Below, in pieces: positions 1 through 9,020 of a DNA stretch of 64,000 nt. The notes beneath the pieces are model-generated. The model was given only the letters and a program-made list of their open reading frames with translations, searched no databases and was not told the DNA's origin. The first letter of the stretch is position 1. Each line of letters opens with the position of its first letter. The position numbers and the translations under genes are program-made. Location of the stretch: contig NZ_JASKYM010000002.1 in NCBI RefSeq assembly GCF_030131845.1, positions 1-64,000 of the forward strand. The letters run 5' to 3'. This DNA comes from Romboutsia sedimentorum (GTDB taxonomy: Bacteria; Bacillota; Clostridia; Peptostreptococcales; Peptostreptococcaceae).

Positions 1-159
<159 letters not shown>

Positions 160-292
160 AAATAAAATCTAACGATTTTATATCGCAACTGAAACAGTTG
201 CTAAAAATTTAAATGATTAAAACCTAAATGTATACAGTTTTCAGAGTATTAACTCTAAAATTTAATTAAGAAATTAATTAAAACATAAAGAT

Positions 293-413
<121 letters not shown>

Positions 414-514
414 TCTTTTTTTTGCGTTCAAAAATATATTATTTTCATATCTCTATTTTAAATACTTATGCATATAATGAAACGTAAGTATTTTATAAAG
501 TCGAGGTGTTTATA

Positions 515-910
515 TTGGATGATAATAAACGTAAAAAGAGAGCTATAGGGTATTCTTTAGCTACAATGTTAATACTTATAGGTGTGTTAGGTCTAATTGT
601 AGATGATGCACTTGCAGGTGACGGATTAATTGGATTAATATTCTTTTTCGTATGTCTAATAATTTCGGTTGGTATGTATGTATATTTAGGATGTATGGAT
701 GAACGTGATATAAGTTATGAGCAAAAGAGTAGTAAGAACCATAAGGTAAACTCTCCTATATCAAATATTATTTGGTTAATAGCTACTTCTATTTTCTTTA
801 TGATTGGGTTTATATTTGATGGATGGGATTATGCTTGGGTGGCTTTTTTACTTGGGGCAGCGGCTGAATCAATAGCTAGATTATATTTAGATTATAAAAC
901 AAAAGATTAA
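515..910 (+). CDS. Small hypothetical membrane protein
   Basis: A protein of about 131 residues that I do not recognise. It has a short charged N-terminus (LDDNKRKKRA) followed by two hydrophobic segments (about 15-30 and 40-60), a charged linker, and two more (about 85-102 and 105-120), so probably four membrane spans with a lysine-rich tail. I chose the TTG at 515, because GAGGTG at 503-508 then sits six bases upstream as the ribosome binding site. A GTG at 506 in the same frame overlaps that site and is less likely. The gene stands alone between the 5S rRNA and a strong terminator. Confidence 0.6.
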   Translation: MDDNKRKKRAIGYSLATMLILIGVLGLIVDDALAGDGLIGLIFFFVCLIISVGMYVYLGCMDERDISYEQKSSKNHKVNSPISNIIWLIATSIFFMIGFIFDGWDYAWVAFLLGAAAESIARLYLDYKTKD

Positions 911-920
911 TAATATATAA

Positions 921-975
921 ATAAGAAAGGTGGTTTACTCTTTATAAAGAGTAAACTATCTTTCTTATTATTTTT
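921..975 (+). terminator. Rho-independent terminator
   Basis: A long hairpin in which ATAAGAAAG...GTTTACTC pairs with GAGTAAAC...CTTTCTTAT around a TTTATAAA loop. It is followed by TTATTTTTG. It ends the transcript of the small membrane protein upstream. Confidence 0.85.
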
Positions 976-992
976 GTAAAAAATAGGTAGTT

Positions 993-1099
993 AAGCCTAA
1001 AAACATATAGTATAGCCTCAAAAAACATATTTCAGTCCCTAAAATAGACATTTTAGTCCATAGTACTTGTTTTTTCCTTATATTAATGTAATTAATATA
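993..1099 (+). promoter_or_regulatory. Upstream region of phospholipase C: degenerate repeats plus palindrome
   Basis: Three imperfect repeats of about 22 bases follow one another: AGCCTAAAAACATATAG (about 995), AGCCTCAAAAAACATATTTC (about 1015) and CCCTAAAATAGACATTTTAG (about 1037). They are followed by a perfect 9-base inverted repeat, TATATTAAT-GTA-ATTAATATA, at 1079-1099. The spacing of about two helical turns suggests repeated protein binding sites. I do not recognise a VirR box. A second small stem, TAGTAA/TTACTA, lies at about 1101-1121 in the leader. Confidence 0.35.
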
Positions 1100-1148
1100 G
1101 GTAGTAATTAAAAAAGTTACTATAATTTTTTAAGGGGGAAGTTAAACA

Positions 1149-2354
1149 ATGGGGTGTAAATTTTTTAAGAAAGCGTTAAGTACATTTTTATTCGGGATGA
1201 TTTTTGTATCAATGGGATGTACATCTAATGCATGGGATGGTAAAAAAGATGGAACAGGTACACATGCTTTAATTGTTGACCAAGCAGTAAAAATAATAGA
1301 AAATGATTTAGATGAATCACAGCCACAAATAGTTAGAGATAATATAAATACTCTAAAAACATATTTACAAGACTTAAAAGAGGGTTCTACTTATCCAGAT
1401 TATAATCCAAATGCGTATGATTTATATCAAGATCACTTTTGGGACCCAGATACAGGGAATAATTTTACAATAGATAATTCTTGGTATGTAGGGCCAGCTA
1501 TATATGATACTGCTGAATTACAAGTTAGAAAATTCACAGCATCAGCTAAAAATGAATGGTCAAAAGGGAATTATAAACAAGCTACATTTTTATTAGGACA
1601 AGGTTTACATTACTTAGGTGACTTAAACAATCCATATCATGCAGCTAACGTAACTGCTATTGATAGTGCCGGGCATGTTAAGTTTGAAACTTATGTTGAA
1701 GAGAGGAAAGAAAGCTATGCGCTAAACTCTATGGATTATAACACTCTTGAGGGAGTATATGCAGATGCACTACAAAATAAAGACTTTAATAATTGGATGA
1801 CTCAAAATTCTACAACATATGCTAAAGAAGCAAAAAAATTATACTATAGCCACTCTACAATGAGCAATAGCTGGGAAGATTGGGAATATTCAGCAAAAGA
1901 ATCTATGAAAAATTCTCAAGTATGTACAGCAGGATTTATATATAGATTTTTAAATGAAGTATCAGGTACAGTAGAAAACAATACAGATATGAGTAAAATA
2001 AATGAATTTAATGTATTAATAAAAACTGGAAATGAAACTTATGCAGGTACAGATAATAATGTATACTTTGGACTTGAAACAGCCGATGGCAAACAATACG
2101 AATGGTTATTAGATAATGCAGGAAATGACTTTGAAAAAGGGCAAGAAGATAGCTATATATTAAAAATAAAAGATGGTTCAAGTGTAAGCCTAAATGATAT
2201 AACTAAGTTTTGGGTTAAAAAAGATAACGTTGCAGGAGTAAGTGATGATTGGAAACTTCAAGATATAAAAGTTATAGCAAATGCACAGATTATACTAGAC
2301 CAAGAGAGCAACAAGTTATTTAAAGGAAATGAAACATATTTTATAAATAGATAA
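1149..2354 (+). CDS. plc: Phospholipase C, alpha-toxin type (zinc metallophospholipase)
   Basis: Secreted zinc phospholipase C that hydrolyses phosphatidylcholine and sphingomyelin in host membranes, of the C. perfringens alpha-toxin / C. sordellii Csp family. A 28-residue signal peptide ends ...TSNA before Trp29, the metal-binding residue 1 of the mature enzyme. In mature numbering the known zinc ligands all line up: His11 (residue 39), Asp56 (84), His68 (96), His126 (154), Asp130 (158), His136 (164), His148 (176) and Glu152 (180). Residues from about 275 onward form the C-terminal PLAT/C2-like membrane-binding domain needed for haemolysis in the family. Its 401 residues match the full family length. 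GGGGGA at about 1134-1139 is the ribosome site. The gene is monocistronic and sits next to rnpB rather than in an obvious mobile element. Confidence 0.95.
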   Translation: MGCKFFKKALSTFLFGMIFVSMGCTSNAWDGKKDGTGTHALIVDQAVKIIENDLDESQPQIVRDNINTLKTYLQDLKEGSTYPDYNPNAYDLYQDHFWDPDTGNNFTIDNSWYVGPAIYDTAELQVRKFTASAKNEWSKGNYKQATFLLGQGLHYLGDLNNPYHAANVTAIDSAGHVKFETYVEERKESYALNSMDYNTLEGVYADALQNKDFNNWMTQNSTTYAKEAKKLYYSHSTMSNSWEDWEYSAKESMKNSQVCTAGFIYRFLNEVSGTVENNTDMSKINEFNVLIKTGNETYAGTDNNVYFGLETADGKQYEWLLDNAGNDFEKGQEDSYILKIKDGSSVSLNDITKFWVKKDNVAGVSDDWKLQDIKVIANAQIILDQESNKLFKGNETYFINR

Positions 2355-2400
2355 ATTAAATATTTTGGATAAAATTAAAATACATAGTTAAAATTAACTT

Positions 2401-2429
2401 TTGACATAATTTTAAAGTTATGCTAAAAT
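2401..2429 (+). promoter_or_regulatory. Promoter of rnpB
   Basis: TTGACA at 2401-2406, exactly 17 bases, then TAAAAT at 2424-2429. This is a near-consensus housekeeping promoter just before the RNase P RNA. Confidence 0.8.
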
Positions 2430-2439
2430 AGTAGAAGTC

Positions 2440-2792
2440 AATTGAATATTAAGTAAGCCAGATAATCGCAGGTAGCATTGCTACGTGAGGAAAGTCGGAG
2501 CTCCATAGAGCAGGGTGCTAGGTAACGCCTAGTGGGAGTGATCCTAAGGAAAGTGCAACAGAAAATTACCGCCACGCAAGTGGTAAGGTTGAAAAAGTGA
2601 GGTAAGAGCTCACTATGGGCTAGGTGACTAGTTTCATGTGTAAACCCCACCTGGAGCAAGACCAAGATAGGGCTAAAAGGATGTAGCTCGCATCCTCCGG
2701 TAGGTAGGTCGCTTGAGTCTATTGGCGACAATAGACCTAGAAAGATGATTATCTAATACAGAACTCCGCTTATAGACTTGCTCAATATTTTG
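2440..2792 (+). ncRNA. rnpB: RNase P RNA
   Basis: The catalytic RNA of RNase P, which matures tRNA 5' ends. Recognisable conserved pieces are GATAATCGC near the 5' end (about 2461), GAGGAAAGTC (about 2486), ACAGAAAATTACCGCC (about 2558) and AGCAAGACCAA (about 2654). P1 can be drawn between ATTAAGTAAG (about 2448) and CTTGCTCAAT (about 2778) with one mismatch and one G-U pair. A consensus promoter precedes it and a terminator follows it. An open frame on the opposite strand here is an artefact. The exact ends are estimates. Confidence 0.93.
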
Positions 2793-2797
2793 ATACT

Positions 2798-2826
2798 AAC
2801 ACTAGATACTCTAGTGTTTTTTTATT
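2798..2826 (+). terminator. Terminator of rnpB
   Basis: AACACTAGA/TCTAGTGTT, a 9-base-pair stem with a TAC loop at 2798-2818, followed directly by a run of T. Confidence 0.9.
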
Positions 2827-2833
2827 GTGAAAA

Positions 2834-2862
2834 TTGAAGAAAAAGTATAAATATGGTATATT
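2834..2862 (+). promoter_or_regulatory. Probable promoter of galU-galE
   Basis: TTGAAG at 2834-2839, 17 bases, then TATATT at 2857-2862, about 40 bases before the galU start codon. Confidence 0.55.
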
Positions 2863-2900
2863 AAATAGACAATAGTATAAAATTATGGAGGAAATAAAAT

Positions 2901-3818
2901 ATGACAGTAAAAAAAGCTATAATACCAGCGGCTGGGCTAGGGACTAGATTTTTACCTGCAACAAAGTCACAACCAAAGGAAATGCTTCCAATCGTAGATA
3001 AACCAACATTACAATATATAATAGAAGAAGCTATAAATTCAGGAATAGAAGAAATATTAATAATAACAGGAAGAAACAAAAAATCAATAGAAGATCACTT
3101 TGATAAATCTGTTGAGTTAGAATTAGAACTAGAGCAAAAAGGGAAAACAGAAATGTTAGAAATGGTAAGAGATATATCTAACATGGTAAACATACATTAT
3201 ATAAGACAAAAAGAGCCAAAAGGACTTGGACATGCTATACACTGTGCAAAAAGTTTTATAGGGAATGAGCCTTTTGCAGTTTTATTAGGTGATGATATAG
3301 TTGATTGTGAAAAACCTTGTTTAAAGCAATTAATAACTGCATACGATGAGTATAAAACAAGTATATTAGGGGTACAAGAAGTAGCTACAGAAGATGTCAA
3401 CAAATATGGAATATTAGACGTTAAACATATAGAAGATAGAGTATACAAAGTAAAAGATATGGTAGAAAAGCCTGCAATAGAAGAAGCACCATCAAACGTA
3501 GCAATATTAGGTAGATATATAATAACACCTGCTATATTTGACATATTAGAAAACCAAGCACCTGGAAAAGGTGGAGAAATCCAATTAACAGATGCACTTA
3601 AAACTCTTGGAAACAACGAAGCAATATATGCATATAACTTTGAAGGTAGAAGATATGATGTTGGAGATAAATTAGGATTCTTAGAAGCAACTATAGACTT
3701 TGCTTTAAAAAGAGATAACTTAAAAGATGATTTATTAGCTTATATGAAAAAAGTAATAGAAAAAGAAGAAAAAAATGACAGAGACTACGTACAAGAAGTA
3801 GCGATAGATAAGCAATAA
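2901..3818 (+). CDS. galU: UTP--glucose-1-phosphate uridylyltransferase
   Basis: Makes UDP-glucose from UTP and glucose 1-phosphate in the cytoplasm, the entry point for UDP-glucose, UDP-galactose and UDP-glucuronate used by the wall polysaccharide genes later in the window. It is 305 residues, normal for GalU. The nucleotidyltransferase signature [20 protein letters not shown] begins at residue 10 and includes Gly12, Gly14, Thr15, Arg16 and the substrate lysine Lys26. A GDDIVD metal-binding motif follows near residue 131. GGAGG at about 2888 is the ribosome site. It is followed after about 40 bases by galE in the same orientation, so the two are probably co-transcribed. A phosphoglucomutase supplying its substrate is encoded at 54732. 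Confidence 0.95.
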   Translation: MTVKKAIIPAAGLGTRFLPATKSQPKEMLPIVDKPTLQYIIEEAINSGIEEILIITGRNKKSIEDHFDKSVELELELEQKGKTEMLEMVRDISNMVNIHYIRQKEPKGLGHAIHCAKSFIGNEPFAVLLGDDIVDCEKPCLKQLITAYDEYKTSILGVQEVATEDVNKYGILDVKHIEDRVYKVKDMVEKPAIEEAPSNVAILGRYIITPAIFDILENQAPGKGGEIQLTDALKTLGNNEAIYAYNFEGRRYDVGDKLGFLEATIDFALKRDNLKDDLLAYMKKVIEKEEKNDRDYVQEVAIDKQ

Positions 3819-3857
3819 TATAAGATAAAATATATATTATAGGAAGGTGTGAAATTT

Positions 3858-4877
3858 ATGGCAGTTTTAGTAACTGGAGGAGCGGGATATATTGGGAGTC
3901 ATACTTGTATAGAACTTTTAGAATCAAATCATGAAGTAATTATAGTAGACAACCTATGTAACAGTGACAAAATAGTAGTAGATAGAATAAAAGAGTTATC
4001 AGGGAAAGCTCCTAAATTTTATGAAATAGATATAACAAATAAGAAAGACTTAGAAATAGTATTTAAAGAAAATAAGATAGATTCAATAATACATTTTGCA
4101 GCACTTAAAGCAGTAGGAGAATCTGTTAATATGCCTGTAGAATATTATTCAAATAACTTAATAAGTACTTTAGTATTATTTGAACTTATGAAAAAATATG
4201 ATATCAAGAAATTCGTATTTAGTTCATCAGCAACAGTATATGGAGATCCACATGTATGCCCTATACTAGAAGACTTCCCATTATCAGTTACAAATCCTTA
4301 TGGAAGAACAAAACTGATAATAGAAGATATGCTAAGGGATATATGCTATGCAGACAAATCATTAGATGTAGCAATACTTAGATACTTCAATCCAATTGGA
4401 GCTCACAAAAGCGGTAAAATAGGTGAAGAGCCAAACGGAGTACCAAATAATATAATGCCATATATAACTAAAATAGCTGTAGGTAAATTACCACACTTAA
4501 ACGTATTTGGAGATGACTACGATACACCAGATGGTAGTGGCGTAAGAGACTATATACACGTACTTGATTTAGCTCATGGACATGTAAAGGCATTAGAAAA
4601 ATTATCAGAAAAACCTGGATTAGTTACATATAACTTAGGAACTGGTAAAGGATATAGTGTAATAGAATTAGTAAAAGCATTCTCAGAAGCTAATAATATA
4701 GAAATACCATATAAAATAGCGCCAAGGAGAGAAGGCGACATAGCGACTTGTTATGCAGACCCATCAAAAGCCGAAAAAGAACTTGGATGGAAAGCTAAAT
4801 ATACAATAGAAGAAATGTGCCAAGACTCATGGAGATGGCAAAGCAACAACCCAGACGGATACAAAAATGGCAAATAG
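3858..4877 (+). CDS. galE: UDP-glucose 4-epimerase
   Basis: Interconverts UDP-glucose and UDP-galactose (or the N-acetyl forms) with bound NAD. It is a short-chain dehydrogenase-type extended enzyme: the Rossmann motif GGAGYIGSH is at residues 7-15, the catalytic serine lies in SSSATVYG (122-129), and Tyr148-x3-Lys152 is the catalytic pair. Its 339 residues match the family. I chose the ATG at 3858 because AGGAAGGTG at 3841-3849 then serves as the ribosome site; a GTG at 3849 in frame overlaps that site. It lies just downstream of galU and should share its transcript. Confidence 0.93.
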   Translation: MAVLVTGGAGYIGSHTCIELLESNHEVIIVDNLCNSDKIVVDRIKELSGKAPKFYEIDITNKKDLEIVFKENKIDSIIHFAALKAVGESVNMPVEYYSNNLISTLVLFELMKKYDIKKFVFSSSATVYGDPHVCPILEDFPLSVTNPYGRTKLIIEDMLRDICYADKSLDVAILRYFNPIGAHKSGKIGEEPNGVPNNIMPYITKIAVGKLPHLNVFGDDYDTPDGSGVRDYIHVLDLAHGHVKALEKLSEKPGLVTYNLGTGKGYSVIELVKAFSEANNIEIPYKIAPRREGDIATCYADPSKAEKELGWKAKYTIEEMCQDSWRWQSNNPDGYKNGK

Positions 4878-4932
4878 TGTAATAATAGTAGAGCATATAT
4901 TTGTGATATAATGTATTGAAGGAGTTGAGCTT

Positions 4933-5226
4933 ATGGAAAAACAAATAATAGATATGTTAATGAAAATGCAATTAAGTATAGATGAAGTTAATAATAAAGT
5001 TGATGGAATACAAGAACAGGTTAGTAATATAAATGAAGAAGTAACTGGCCTTAAGCAAGAAGTAAACAGTATAAAAAAAGAGATGAACGAAAGATTTGAT
5101 GTAGTTGACATAAGATTACATTGTATAGAAGGCAAGATTATGCAAGTAAATAGAAAGTTAGACGGAACAACTGATCAAGTTGTAAGAAATATAGAACAAT
5201 TAGAGTTATTAAAAAATAGAATATAG
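4933..5226 (+). CDS. Short coiled-coil protein
   Basis: A 97-residue soluble protein predicted to be almost entirely helical. Heptad-like I/V/L spacing runs through MLMKMQLSIDEVNNKVDGIQ and on through INEEVTGLKQEVNSIKKEMN. It has no signal peptide or catalytic motif. It resembles in size and pattern a second protein at 31891, which begins MDDKILELLQQMNSKMDNL, so the two look like members of one family. Short clostridial proteins of this type are often annotated as hypothetical or DUF4164-like. AAGGAG sits upstream of the start at about 4918-4923. I cannot assign a function. Confidence 0.7.
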   Translation: MEKQIIDMLMKMQLSIDEVNNKVDGIQEQVSNINEEVTGLKQEVNSIKKEMNERFDVVDIRLHCIEGKIMQVNRKLDGTTDQVVRNIEQLELLKNRI

Positions 5227-5243
5227 TATTTATTTTTTTCTAA

Positions 5244-5276
5244 AAAGCACCTCATTGCGAGGTGCTTATTTTTTTT
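5244..5276 (+). terminator. Rho-independent terminator
   Basis: AAGCACCTC-ATTGC-GAGGTGCTT at 5245-5267, a 9-base-pair stem followed by ATTTTTTTT. It closes the galU-galE-coiled-coil unit. Confidence 0.92.
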
Positions 5277-5409
5277 ACAACAAATAATATTTTCTAAAAA
5301 GTTGAAAATGGGTAGAAAATGGGGTATTTGCAGGGATATAGGGTGAATAAAACTAAAGGAAACAGGTAGCTATTAGTCTAAATAGTAACTATCATAGGGG
5401 GGGAAATAA

Positions 5410-6600
5410 ATGAAGAAAAAAATAAATAAATATTTAGCAACAATGCTAACAATGTGTCTACTAATAGGAAGTACGGGTGTGTTATCACAAGCTGCGACTA
5501 AACACCTATTAATTATAAACACTAAGAAAAATACAATGGGGTATTATGTTAACAATAAGTTAGTAAAAGAATTTAGAGTAGCAACAGGTAAATCGAATAC
5601 ACCAACACCAACAGGAAAAACTACAATAGTAAATAAAATAAAAAATAGACCTTACTACTCTGGAGGAATACCAGGAGGAGATCCTAGAAATCCATTAGGG
5701 GATAGATGGCTAGGACTAAACTTAAAAGGATCATATGGAGACACTTATGGGATACATGGAAACAATAATGAAAACTCTATAGGCCAACACGTATCAGGTG
5801 GGTGCATAAGAATGCATAACAATGATGTAAGATGGCTATTTGATCAAATACCAAATAAAAGTGATGTAATATTAAAATATACAGATCAAAGTTTTAAACA
5901 AATAGCAGCAGGATACAAAATAACATTAGATGATAATTCAAAACCTAAGCCACCAGATAAACCAAATCCTCCAGCTAAAAAAGGATGGGAAACTAAGGAT
6001 GGCAAGAAATACTACTATGATTCAAAAGGTCAAAAGGTAACAAACTTACAAACAATAGATGGAAATAAATATTACTTTGATAAAAATGGAGTAATGCAAA
6101 CCGGATGGCAAAGTGTAGTAGAGGGTAGAAGAAGTTACTTTGGAAGTGATGGAGCTATGAAGGCAGGATGGCAAGATATAGACGGTAACAGATATTACTT
6201 AAATAATAGTAATGGAGTAGCACTTAGATACTGGCAAGAAATAGATGGTAATAAGTATTACTTTGGAAGTGATGAAATAGTAAAAACAGGATGGCAAGAC
6301 ATAGACGGAGGTAAATACTACTTTAACAGTGATGGATCAATGCAACAAAGATGGGAGAATTTAGATGGTAGTATTTATTACTTTGGTGAAGACGGAAGAA
6401 TAAGAAGTGGATGGCAAGAGATAAATGGAGAAGCATATCACTTCAATAATGATGGAGTAGCACAAGTAGGATTACAAGACATAGATGGTAATAAGTATTA
6501 CTTCTATGAAGATGGTAAGATGGCAAGAGATACTGTAGTAGAAGATGGAATAGAAATAGATGAAAATGGAATAGTAACAAGCGTGGGAGAAGGAGCTTAA
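5410..6600 (+). CDS. Secreted L,D-transpeptidase with choline-binding-type wall repeats
   Basis: A peptidoglycan L,D-transpeptidase of the YkuD family, predicted to form 3-3 crosslinks at the cell surface. Residues 1-28 are a signal peptide (...VLSQA). The YkuD domain spans about 31-172 and keeps the active-site motif HGN...(S)GGCIRM, with His116 and Cys132. After a proline-rich linker (about 180-190, PKPPDKPNPP) come about nine repeats of roughly 20 residues in the pattern GWQDIDGNKYYF..DG, the CW_binding_1 type found in clostridial toxins and wall enzymes. Several C. difficile transpeptidases combine these same modules. The start is preceded by GGGGGGG (5397-5403). The repeats have drifted at the C-terminus. 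The gene is monocistronic, with its own upstream region and terminator. Confidence 0.92.
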   Translation: MKKKINKYLATMLTMCLLIGSTGVLSQAATKHLLIINTKKNTMGYYVNNKLVKEFRVATGKSNTPTPTGKTTIVNKIKNRPYYSGGIPGGDPRNPLGDRWLGLNLKGSYGDTYGIHGNNNENSIGQHVSGGCIRMHNNDVRWLFDQIPNKSDVILKYTDQSFKQIAAGYKITLDDNSKPKPPDKPNPPAKKGWETKDGKKYYYDSKGQKVTNLQTIDGNKYYFDKNGVMQTGWQSVVEGRRSYFGSDGAMKAGWQDIDGNRYYLNNSNGVALRYWQEIDGNKYYFGSDEIVKTGWQDIDGGKYYFNSDGSMQQRWENLDGSIYYFGEDGRIRSGWQEINGEAYHFNNDGVAQVGLQDIDGNKYYFYEDGKMARDTVVEDGIEIDENGIVTSVGEGA

Positions 6601-6601
6601 T

Positions 6602-6667
6602 AATAAATAACTATCTAATTTTAGAAGCTATAACTTAGCTGATAAATTTATGATAGTTATTTTTTAT
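6602..6667 (+). terminator. Probable terminator with a long loop
   Basis: AATAACTATC at about 6604 pairs with GATAGTTATT at about 6651, followed by TTTTTTAT. The loop is long and can hold a small inner stem (AGCT...AGCT). Confidence 0.65.
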
Positions 6668-6789
6668 ATAAATGCTATATTGACGAGATTTATCGGAATA
6701 TAACGACTAATACTTTACTTGTTTTACTTAATATGTTAAAATATGTAGCGGAAATTAATAAAGTAATATAGATTCGTGAAGGGAGACAA

Positions 6790-8376
6790 ATGACAAAAAA
6801 ATTTATGTATGAAATTAAGGGTTTTATTAGAAGTAGAAATGTGATTTATTGTTTTCTTTCATCATTATTTTTCGGATTATTATCATATTTATATTTCTTT
6901 ACAAATAATTTAAATAACTATGATAATATATCGGTTACACCAGTTGGATATGGAACAGGAACAAGTAGTGGAAGATGGTTTTTAGGCGAATTTGGAGATT
7001 GGATAGGAGAACTGTGGGGGAATTATAATATTCCTATATTCAATGGAATACTAACGATACTTATATTAGCAGTTACATCTTGTATAATAGTTGAAATTTT
7101 CAAAATAAAAAATAAATGGTTATGTATTTTAATAGGAGGAATTACAGTAGTATTTCCACCTATAGCAAGTGCGATGTTTTTCTCATATACAGTTGGATAC
7201 TATGCATTAGCAATATTTTTTGTTGTTTTAGGAACTTTTTTAGTAAAAGAATGTAAGATTTTAGGATTTATATTTGGGTCACTTTTATTCTCTTTTTCTC
7301 TAGGGACATACCAAGCATATTATCCTTTATGTGCATCTATATTTATACTAATATTAATAAAGATGTGTATTGATTCAAAAACTACATGGAAAGAAATAAT
7401 AGTAACAGGATTTAAGTTCTTATTTTCTTTAGCGCTAGGATACATACTGTATAAGTTGTTTTTAAAATATTACTTATACATAGATAATATACAATTAGGT
7501 TCGTATAAAGGTATAGATCAAATGGGTAAAATAGATGTTTATTCATTACCAGCAAAAATCAAAGAAATATTTAATTCAATGTTGCAATTAACTTTTGATG
7601 ATTACATGTCAATAAGTGCAACAAAAATAATACAACATTCATTTTTAGGCTTATATATCATAACTTTTATTACACTAATATTGCTAACAATAAAGAATAT
7701 GTTAAATAAAGAATCAATACTTAAATTTATATTATTATTAATGTTTATAGTATTATTATTTATATCTATTAACTTTGTAGTAGTAATGGTACCTAATGGA
7801 TATATATATACTATAATGCAAATGGGATTTGTATGTATATTCTATCTAGTAATTATACTTATAGATAATTTAGACAAAATTAATTTATCAACTAATAAAC
7901 TTGTAATACTTGATAAATTTAAGCTAAATAAAGTATTATTAGTTTCTACAATAGTTATAGTGCTAACGTCTATATTAAACTATGCATGGCAAACTAATGG
8001 AAATTATCGATTGTTATACTATAATAATAGACAGTTGGAAAATTATTATCAGACTTTATACACTAGAATTAAATCTACAGAAGGTTATAAACAAGATATG
8101 AATATTTACTTTGTAGGAAGTGATATTAATGATAAAACATTTAGTAATTTCAAATGGGAAAATACACCCTTTAAATATGGGGGCAATGGTTCTCCATTAA
8201 ATACATATTCTAGACATTCAACTATAGAAAATTATTTGGGATATTCATTTGCTAAAATTGAAAATGATAGTGAAGAGTACAAAAAATATCAGAATGATAT
8301 AGAACAAATGGATAAATATCCAAATGATGGTTCAATAAAAATATTAGATAATAATATATTTATTAGATTTGAATAA
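6790..8376 (+). CDS. GtrII-like glucosyltransferase, polytopic membrane protein
   Basis: A 528-residue protein with about ten membrane segments and a C-terminal extracytoplasmic domain from about residue 400. It resembles the Glucos_trans_II family (PF14264), which transfers a sugar from a lipid carrier to a surface polymer outside the membrane. The first half has the family's charged loop after the first span (about 30-75) and a run of aromatic-rich spans. Its partners lie next door on the opposite strand: GtrB makes the polyprenyl-phosphate sugar and GtrA flips it. The acceptor is not shown by the sequence; a wall teichoic acid-like polymer or surface glycoprotein is possible. GGGAG at 6781-6785 is the ribosome site. 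A truncated second copy of this gene's start and upstream region lies at about 23514-23660. Confidence 0.75.
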   Translation: MTKKFMYEIKGFIRSRNVIYCFLSSLFFGLLSYLYFFTNNLNNYDNISVTPVGYGTGTSSGRWFLGEFGDWIGELWGNYNIPIFNGILTILILAVTSCIIVEIFKIKNKWLCILIGGITVVFPPIASAMFFSYTVGYYALAIFFVVLGTFLVKECKILGFIFGSLLFSFSLGTYQAYYPLCASIFILILIKMCIDSKTTWKEIIVTGFKFLFSLALGYILYKLFLKYYLYIDNIQLGSYKGIDQMGKIDVYSLPAKIKEIFNSMLQLTFDDYMSISATKIIQHSFLGLYIITFITLILLTIKNMLNKESILKFILLLMFIVLLFISINFVVVMVPNGYIYTIMQMGFVCIFYLVIILIDNLDKINLSTNKLVILDKFKLNKVLLVSTIVIVLTSILNYAWQTNGNYRLLYYNNRQLENYYQTLYTRIKSTEGYKQDMNIYFVGSDINDKTFSNFKWENTPFKYGGNGSPLNTYSRHSTIENYLGYSFAKIENDSEEYKKYQNDIEQMDKYPNDGSIKILDNNIFIRFE

Positions 8377-8435
8377 TAGATAAATTATAATGTAGATATG
8401 TATTGGAATATGTACATTACTAGTAAATTTAATGG

Positions 8436-8487
8436 GGTGTCTTAAAATGATTTTTAGAAATCATTTTGAGACACCTTCTTTTTATTA
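8436..8487. terminator. Bidirectional terminator between convergent genes
   Basis: GGTGTCTTAAAATGATTT pairs with AAATCATTTTGAGACACC (8436-8475), an 18-base-pair stem with one G-U pair. T-runs follow on the plus strand. It separates the GtrII-like gene from the gtrBA pair. Confidence 0.85.
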
Positions 8488-8530
8488 ATTTAATATTATT
8501 AAGATATATATTTTATGAAAAAAGATATAT

Positions 8531-8596
8531 CTAATTTGTTTTTACGTAACTTTCATTAGGTGGCACAGTTGTCCAATAATAATATTCATATTGTAC
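8531..8596 (-). pseudogene. 22-codon C-terminal gene fragment
   Basis: On the minus strand, directly after the gtrA stop region, a short reading frame encodes VQYEYYYWTTVPPNESYVKTN followed by a TAG at 8533-8531. It follows a stop codon, has no start codon or ribosome site, and its aromatic-rich composition looks like protein rather than random AT-rich sequence. It may be the tail of a deleted membrane or glycosyltransferase gene, but I cannot identify the parent. Confidence 0.3.
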
Positions 8597-8606
8597 TTAG
8601 CTAGTG

Positions 8607-9017
8607 CTATGTTTTAAATATTATTAATTTGCTAAATATATAATTTAATACAACTACAATAACCTGAGTGAAAAGTTTTGCATATAAATCATTTAAGTGT
8701 AGGGCATCAACAAGTAAAAACATAACGCCCATATCTATAACACCTGAAAGTAATCTGCAATTTACAAAAGTAAACATCTCTTTTAACATCGCACTTAAAC
8801 TATTACTTTTACTCTCAAATACCCATATGCGGTTAGTCACATATGCAAAAGCAACAGCCAATACCCAAGATATAATATTACTTATAAGGTAGTGGATTTG
8901 TAAAATGTCACTACAAAAATAATAACTTACAAAACTAACTATAGTTGTAAGCACTCCAAAGACTAAATATAATATAACTTCCTTATATTTAGTATAAACA
9001 TTTAATAGACTATTCAT
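8607..9017 (-). CDS. gtrA: GtrA-family flippase-like membrane protein
   Basis: A 136-residue protein with four membrane segments (about 13-35, 40-60, 75-95 and 105-130), matching the GtrA/DPMS3 family (PF04138). Family members are thought to flip polyprenyl-phosphate sugars across the membrane, or to anchor the synthase. Landmarks are GVLTTIVSFVSYY near the N-terminus and the conserved VTNRIWVF motif at about 59-66. The start codon lies three bases after the gtrB stop, so translation is probably coupled. GtrB and the GtrII-like protein at 6790 complete the classical three-gene set. Confidence 0.85.
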   Translation of the reverse strand: MNSLLNVYTKYKEVILYLVFGVLTTIVSFVSYYFCSDILQIHYLISNIISWVLAVAFAYVTNRIWVFESKSNSLSAMLKEMFTFVNCRLLSGVIDMGVMFLLVDALHLNDLYAKLFTQVIVVVLNYIFSKLIIFKT

Positions 9018-9020
9018 ATT

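Noticed and set aside
2438..2731. 97-codon open frame on the minus strand
   Set aside because: It is the complement of the RNase P RNA and has no homology-like features.
5280..5409. c-di-GMP-I type riboswitch before the L,D-transpeptidase gene
   Set aside because: It has CAGGTAGCTATTA and a possible stem, but lacks the conserved ACGCAAAG core and a terminator.
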